Under the pieces are notes generated by a model. That model was not told where the DNA came from. It ran no database searches and saw only the letters and a list, made by a program, of their open reading frames with translations. The position numbers and the translations under genes are program-made. Below are positions 60,821-64,000 of a DNA stretch of 64,000 nt, one piece after another; the stretch's first letter is position 1; the number at the start of each line of letters is the position of its first letter. This stretch comes from Microbacterium sp. AG238 (GTDB taxonomy: Bacteria > Actinomycetota > Actinomycetes > Actinomycetales > Microbacteriaceae): NCBI RefSeq assembly GCF_003610405.1, contig NZ_RAQC01000001.1:1364001-1428000 (forward strand), read 5' to 3'.

Positions 60821-62529
60821 GCCGCGACACCGAGATCTTCCCGCCCGACACGTTCCTGACCGATGTCGTGGCCGCCGCCGACGCCGCGGCCGCTGCCCTG
60901 ATGGATGAGCCCGTCGACGTCGCGGAAGCGCCGCTCGGCCCGCACCGGGAGTCCATGCGACGCGCGAAGCTCCTGGTGGCCGTCTACCTCTCCCCGACGT
61001 CGGTGTTCACCGGCGACCCCGCCGCCGTGGCGCGCGCGGAGCGGTACGCCTCGGTCCTCGCGGAGCTGCAGTCGCCGACGGGCTTGTTCCTCGGCGGCGA
61101 CAACGTCGAGTCGCCGCCCGACAGCGGCTTCACGATCAACGACGTCGGCGACATCCTCGAGCTCATCCGGCGTTCGGGCGACGATCGGTTGAGCGCCCTC
61201 GGCACGATGCTGGGGGCCATCGCCGACCGCGCAGCACCCGCGATGCTCGCCGGCGGTGTGCACACCCCGAACCACCGGTGGGAGCTCACGGCGGCGCTCG
61301 CCCGCCTGCACCGGCACCGGCCCGACGAACGGCTGGTCGAGCGTGCCCGGCACTGGCTCGCCGAGGGCATCGACATCGCGCCCGACGGCCAGTACTCCGA
61401 GCGCAGCGCGAACTACGCCGTCTACGTCTCGAACCCGTCGCTGCTCGCCGTCGCCGACATCCTCGACCTGCCCGCGCTGCGTGCCGTCGTGGAACGCAAC
61501 CTCGCGTCCACGCTCGGCCTGATCCAGCCCGATGGATCGGTCGAGACCGTGCACTCCCGCCGCCAGGACCAGCGCGAGACGCGGTTCCCGCTCGCCCCCT
61601 TCGCGACGCTCTACCGCCGGCTCGCGATCGAGACCGGCCGCGCTGATCTCGCGTGGGCGGCCCGGGTCGCGGCATCCGAGCCGGTCATCGACCCCCAGAC
61701 GGCACTGGCGGACGTGCTGCTGCACCCGGCCATCGCGGGACCGCTCCCCGACACCGCGGCCCCCGCGGCACGGTTGCGGAGTGTGTGGCCGTCGTCCGGG
61801 CTCGTCGTCGATCACACGCCCGAGCGCACTATCACCGTGTTCGGCGGTTCCGACTATGCCGCGGCCGGCCGCATCCGCTCGGGTCTCGCCACGAACCCGA
61901 CGTTCCTGCGTCTGTTCGCGGGCGCGGCCGTGCTCGAATCGGCGCGCCTGTCACGTCACTTCTTCGGGCTCGGCCCGTTCCGAGCCGACTCGCTGACCGT
62001 CTCCGACGACGAGTTCGTCCTCGACGAGCGGCTCTCTCCCGCTTACTTCGGCCCGCTCGCCACCGAGCGCCACCGAGCGGGTGGCGACTACCGCCTGGTC
62101 GACGAAGGCCGGTTCTCGGCGGCGATGTCGTTCGACGTGCGCCCCCGCGACGAGGTCGCGCTGCACACGCGCATCGCGGTGCTTCCCTCCGAAAGCGGTG
62201 CCGACCTCGTGATCGACACCGACGGGCCGCTGTGCACGTGGAGCCTGGAACTCGCCTTCCGGCCCGGCGGGACCTTCGAGGGCGTCGAGCCGGCGCCCGA
62301 CGGGACCGCCGTCCTGGCTGCGGGCACCGCGCGTTACCGCGTCGGCGACGACGCCATCGAGTTCGGCATTTCAGCCGGAGCGGATCGCGGGGTGCCCGGC
62401 GCCGCCGGTTACCTTCCGGGTGAGGACTACACCTATCTCGGCGGCACGGACGCCCTCGGCGGGCCGCGCGTCTACCTCACCGGCACGACGCCCGGTCGCG
62501 CCGAGGTGGTCCTGCGCCGCGTACGCTGA
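60817..62529 (+). CDS. Uncharacterised alpha/alpha-toroid plus beta-sandwich protein
   Basis: A 570-residue cytoplasmic protein with no signal peptide. The first 300 residues are helical repeats (GGVHTPNHRWELTAALARLH, APDGQYSERSANYAVYVSNP, ETVHSRRQDQRETRFPLAPF); the rest is beta-rich, with FGPLATERHRAGGDY and YLPGEDYTYLGG. The domain order resembles heparinase/chondroitinase-type lyases, but I see no heparinase histidine motif. Function unknown; its ATG overlaps the GH38 stop (ATGA), so it works on the same substrate. Confidence 0.75.
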   Translation: MSRDTEIFPPDTFLTDVVAAADAAAAALMDEPVDVAEAPLGPHRESMRRAKLLVAVYLSPTSVFTGDPAAVARAERYASVLAELQSPTGLFLGGDNVESPPDSGFTINDVGDILELIRRSGDDRLSALGTMLGAIADRAAPAMLAGGVHTPNHRWELTAALARLHRHRPDERLVERARHWLAEGIDIAPDGQYSERSANYAVYVSNPSLLAVADILDLPALRAVVERNLASTLGLIQPDGSVETVHSRRQDQRETRFPLAPFATLYRRLAIETGRADLAWAARVAASEPVIDPQTALADVLLHPAIAGPLPDTAAPAARLRSVWPSSGLVVDHTPERTITVFGGSDYAAAGRIRSGLATNPTFLRLFAGAAVLESARLSRHFFGLGPFRADSLTVSDDEFVLDERLSPAYFGPLATERHRAGGDYRLVDEGRFSAAMSFDVRPRDEVALHTRIAVLPSESGADLVIDTDGPLCTWSLELAFRPGGTFEGVEPAPDGTAVLAAGTARYRVGDDAIEFGISAGADRGVPGAAGYLPGEDYTYLGGTDALGGPRVYLTGTTPGRAEVVLRRVR

Positions 62530-62545
62530 CGCGCCTCGCCCGGCT

Positions 62546-63556
62546 TCAGTCGAACGAGACCGCGACGGCGACGCGCTCGGCGAGCGAACGTTGCGCGGCA
62601 TCGGCGAGCACGAGCGCGGCACGACCGTCCTCGAACGAAGGGCTCGTCGACGCCTCGCCGCGGACGGCCTTGACGAACTCCGCCAGCTCGGCGGCGTACG
62701 ACGCGGCGTAACGCTCGAGGAAGAAGTCCTGGTACGGCGGACGGGCCTCGACGCTCGCCGCCGTCGAGGCGCTGACGAGACTCGTCCCGGCGTTGGCCAC
62801 CTGCAGCGAGCCGCGAGCGCCGAACGCCTCGAGGCGCTGGTCGTATCCGCTCGCGCTGTGGCGCGAGTTGATGATCGTGACGATCGCACCGGATGCCGCG
62901 CGAAGCACGGTGACCGCGGTGTCGACGTCGCCGTGCTCGCGGGCCCCGGCGTCGAACGTCGTCGTGGCCGTCGCGGAGACCTCGACGATGTCGGACACGA
63001 AGAAGCGCGCCATGTCGAAGTCGTGGATCGTCATGTCGCGGAAGATGCCGCCGGAGACCGCGATGTACGACGCGGGAGGCGCGGCGGGGTCGCGGCTGAT
63101 GATCGTGAGCTGCTCGAGCTCGCCCACCTCGCCGGCGCCGACGCGCGCGTGGACCTCGGCGAACGCCGGGTCGAAGCGGCGGTTGAAACCGAGGGCCACC
63201 GGCACGCCGCTCGCCGCGACGCGGGGCCGGAGAGCATCGACGCGAGCCAGGTCGAGATCGATCGGCTTCTCGCACAGCACCGGGATGCCGCGGTCCAGGG
63301 CCGCCGCGATGAGGTCCACGTGCGTCGGGGTGGGCGACGCGATGATGACCGCGTCCACGTCGCCCGAGGCGAGCATCTCGTCGGCGGACTCCGTCGCGCG
63401 GCCGCCGAAGCGCTCGGCGACGCCCGTGGCGCCGGCGATGAACGGGTCGGCGACCCAGGTGAGCGTGGTGTCGGGCGACGCGGCGATGTTGACGGCATGG
63501 ACCTGGCCGATGCGACCGGTGCCGATGAGTCCGAAGCGGATGGGGGAAGTGGTCAC
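62546..63556 (-). CDS. iolG: Inositol 2-dehydrogenase-like Gfo/Idh/MocA oxidoreductase
   Basis: A 336-residue NAD-dependent dehydrogenase. The Rossmann motif FGLIGTGRIGQVHA is at 8-21, the family EKP in LCEKPIDLDLARVD near 94-107, and FRDMTIHDFDMARFF carries the catalytic Asp/His. This is the IolG signature set, acting on myo-inositol or related cyclitols and sugars. GTG start at 63556 has GGAGA nearby. It lies 22 bases after a TIM-barrel gene, a common iol arrangement, and converges with the toroid gene. Confidence 0.88.
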   Translation of the reverse strand: MTTSPIRFGLIGTGRIGQVHAVNIAASPDTTLTWVADPFIAGATGVAERFGGRATESADEMLASGDVDAVIIASPTPTHVDLIAAALDRGIPVLCEKPIDLDLARVDALRPRVAASGVPVALGFNRRFDPAFAEVHARVGAGEVGELEQLTIISRDPAAPPASYIAVSGGIFRDMTIHDFDMARFFVSDIVEVSATATTTFDAGAREHGDVDTAVTVLRAASGAIVTIINSRHSASGYDQRLEAFGARGSLQVANAGTSLVSASTAASVEARPPYQDFFLERYAASYAAELAEFVKAVRGEASTSPSFEDGRAALVLADAAQRSLAERVAVAVSFD

Positions 63557-63578
63557 GGTTCTCTCCGTCTGTCGTGGG

Positions 63579-64000
63579 TCACAGCCAGTCGCGCAGCGCG
63601 TCGCGGTTGGTCTGCTGGTCGGCGGTGCGCTCGCGCAGGAAGGCGTCGATCGCGGTCTCGGGGCCGTTCAGGACGTCCTGCTCCACGACGACCCAGCCAT
63701 CGAAGTCGCGCTCGGCCATCGCGGCCATGACGGGGACGACGTCGAGGTCGCCGTGCCCGAACGCGACGAAGACGCCCGATGACCAGACCTCGCGCATCCC
63801 CCCGCCCGCGGCGAGGACCGCGCGCAGGCGGCCGAGGTCGACGTCCTTCAGGTGCAGGTGGTTGATGCGATCGCCCCAACGGCGCACCGCGTCGACCGGG
63901 TCGCCGCCGCCGAGGGCGAGATGCCCCGTGTCGAGGGTCAGGCCGATGTCGACGCGTCCGAGGAAGCGGTCGATCTCGGCGGGTGACTCGACGAACGTGC
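63579..64000 (-). CDS. Sugar phosphate isomerase/epimerase (IolE-like), C-terminal part
   Basis: The frame is open to the window edge; only about 140 C-terminal residues are visible. IGLTLDTGHLALGGGDPV, INHLHLKDVDLGRL and FDGWVVVEQDVLNGPE carry the metal-binding Asp/His and final Glu of inosose dehydratase/xylose-isomerase-like TIM barrels. Linked to an iolG-like gene, it is likely part of inositol catabolism. The N-terminus lies outside. Confidence 0.82.
   Translation of the reverse strand, partial: TFVESPAEIDRFLGRVDIGLTLDTGHLALGGGDPVDAVRRWGDRINHLHLKDVDLGRLRAVLAAGGGMREVWSSGVFVAFGHGDLDVVPVMAAMAERDFDGWVVVEQDVLNGPETAIDAFLRERTADQQTNRDALRDWL

Overview
The window is very GC-rich, with short intergenic gaps and many GTG starts. 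tRNA genes encode their own CCA, and the recurrent 7-mer GGATGCC/GGCATCC is conspicuous. With the LCP protein, the serS-pheA neighbourhood and the ATPase-less CUT1 importers, this points to an actinobacterium of the Microbacteriaceae, most likely Microbacterium or a close relative. This assignment is inferred from style and gene content. I see no rRNA, CRISPR array, insertion sequence, integrase or prophage gene.

Positions 1-20280 look like core chromosome. They hold a truncated TetR-like gene, an NAD-dependent epimerase, tRNA-Ser(GCU), an LCP cell-wall ligase, RecQ with a coupled unknown gene, an acyltransferase-3/SGNH O-acyltransferase, a small membrane protein and tRNA-Ser(UGA). Next come a HAD phosphatase coupled to serS, a diacylglycerol-kinase-like lipid kinase, a photolyase, a luciferase-like flavin oxidoreductase, pheA, an EamA exporter, a LysR regulator and phosphoglucomutase. 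A MarR regulator with a divergent quinone oxidoreductase and a clear palindromic operator follows.

From about 21.9 kb to the right edge the window is almost wholly a carbohydrate-catabolism island with four modules. (1) An 11-gene minus-strand operon (33171 to 21907) encodes a DUF2264 protein, a CUT1 ABC importer without ATPase, a DUF624 protein, a GH88 unsaturated uronyl hydrolase, an FAH-family hydrolase, KduD, KduI, a KDG kinase and KDPG aldolase. Together these route unsaturated uronic acid to pyruvate and glyceraldehyde-3-phosphate. A divergent three-gene operon (33337-37978) encodes a heparinase II/III-like protein, a DeoR/LacI chimeric regulator and a hexapeptide-acyltransferase/toroid fusion. 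(2) A minus-strand operon (43480 to 38026) combines a Gfo/Idh oxidoreductase, DUF993 aldolase-like protein, xylose-isomerase-like TIM barrel, LacI regulator and glycerate kinase; its pathway is not one I recognise. (3) A divergent pair of operons (43600-52880) has GH95 fucosidase and aldo/keto reductase on one side, and ROK regulator, BadF-type amino-sugar kinase, NagB and GH2 beta-galactosidase on the other. (4) GH51 arabinofuranosidase lies divergent from a second CUT1 importer, GH38 alpha-mannosidase and a further toroid protein (54636-62529). An inositol-dehydrogenase-like gene and a truncated TIM-barrel gene close the window.

None of the glycoside hydrolases or lyase-like proteins shows a signal peptide, so the island appears to import oligosaccharides and dismantle them in the cytoplasm. 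Neither importer has an ATPase gene here; a shared MsiK-type ATPase elsewhere is the likely partner. Regulatory DNA is unusually readable: paired palindromic operators, a divergent promoter pair sharing one palindromic -35 hexamer, several leaderless-type starts, twin hairpins between binding-protein and permease genes, and a roughly 100-bp repeat present three times, always at a convergent gene junction.
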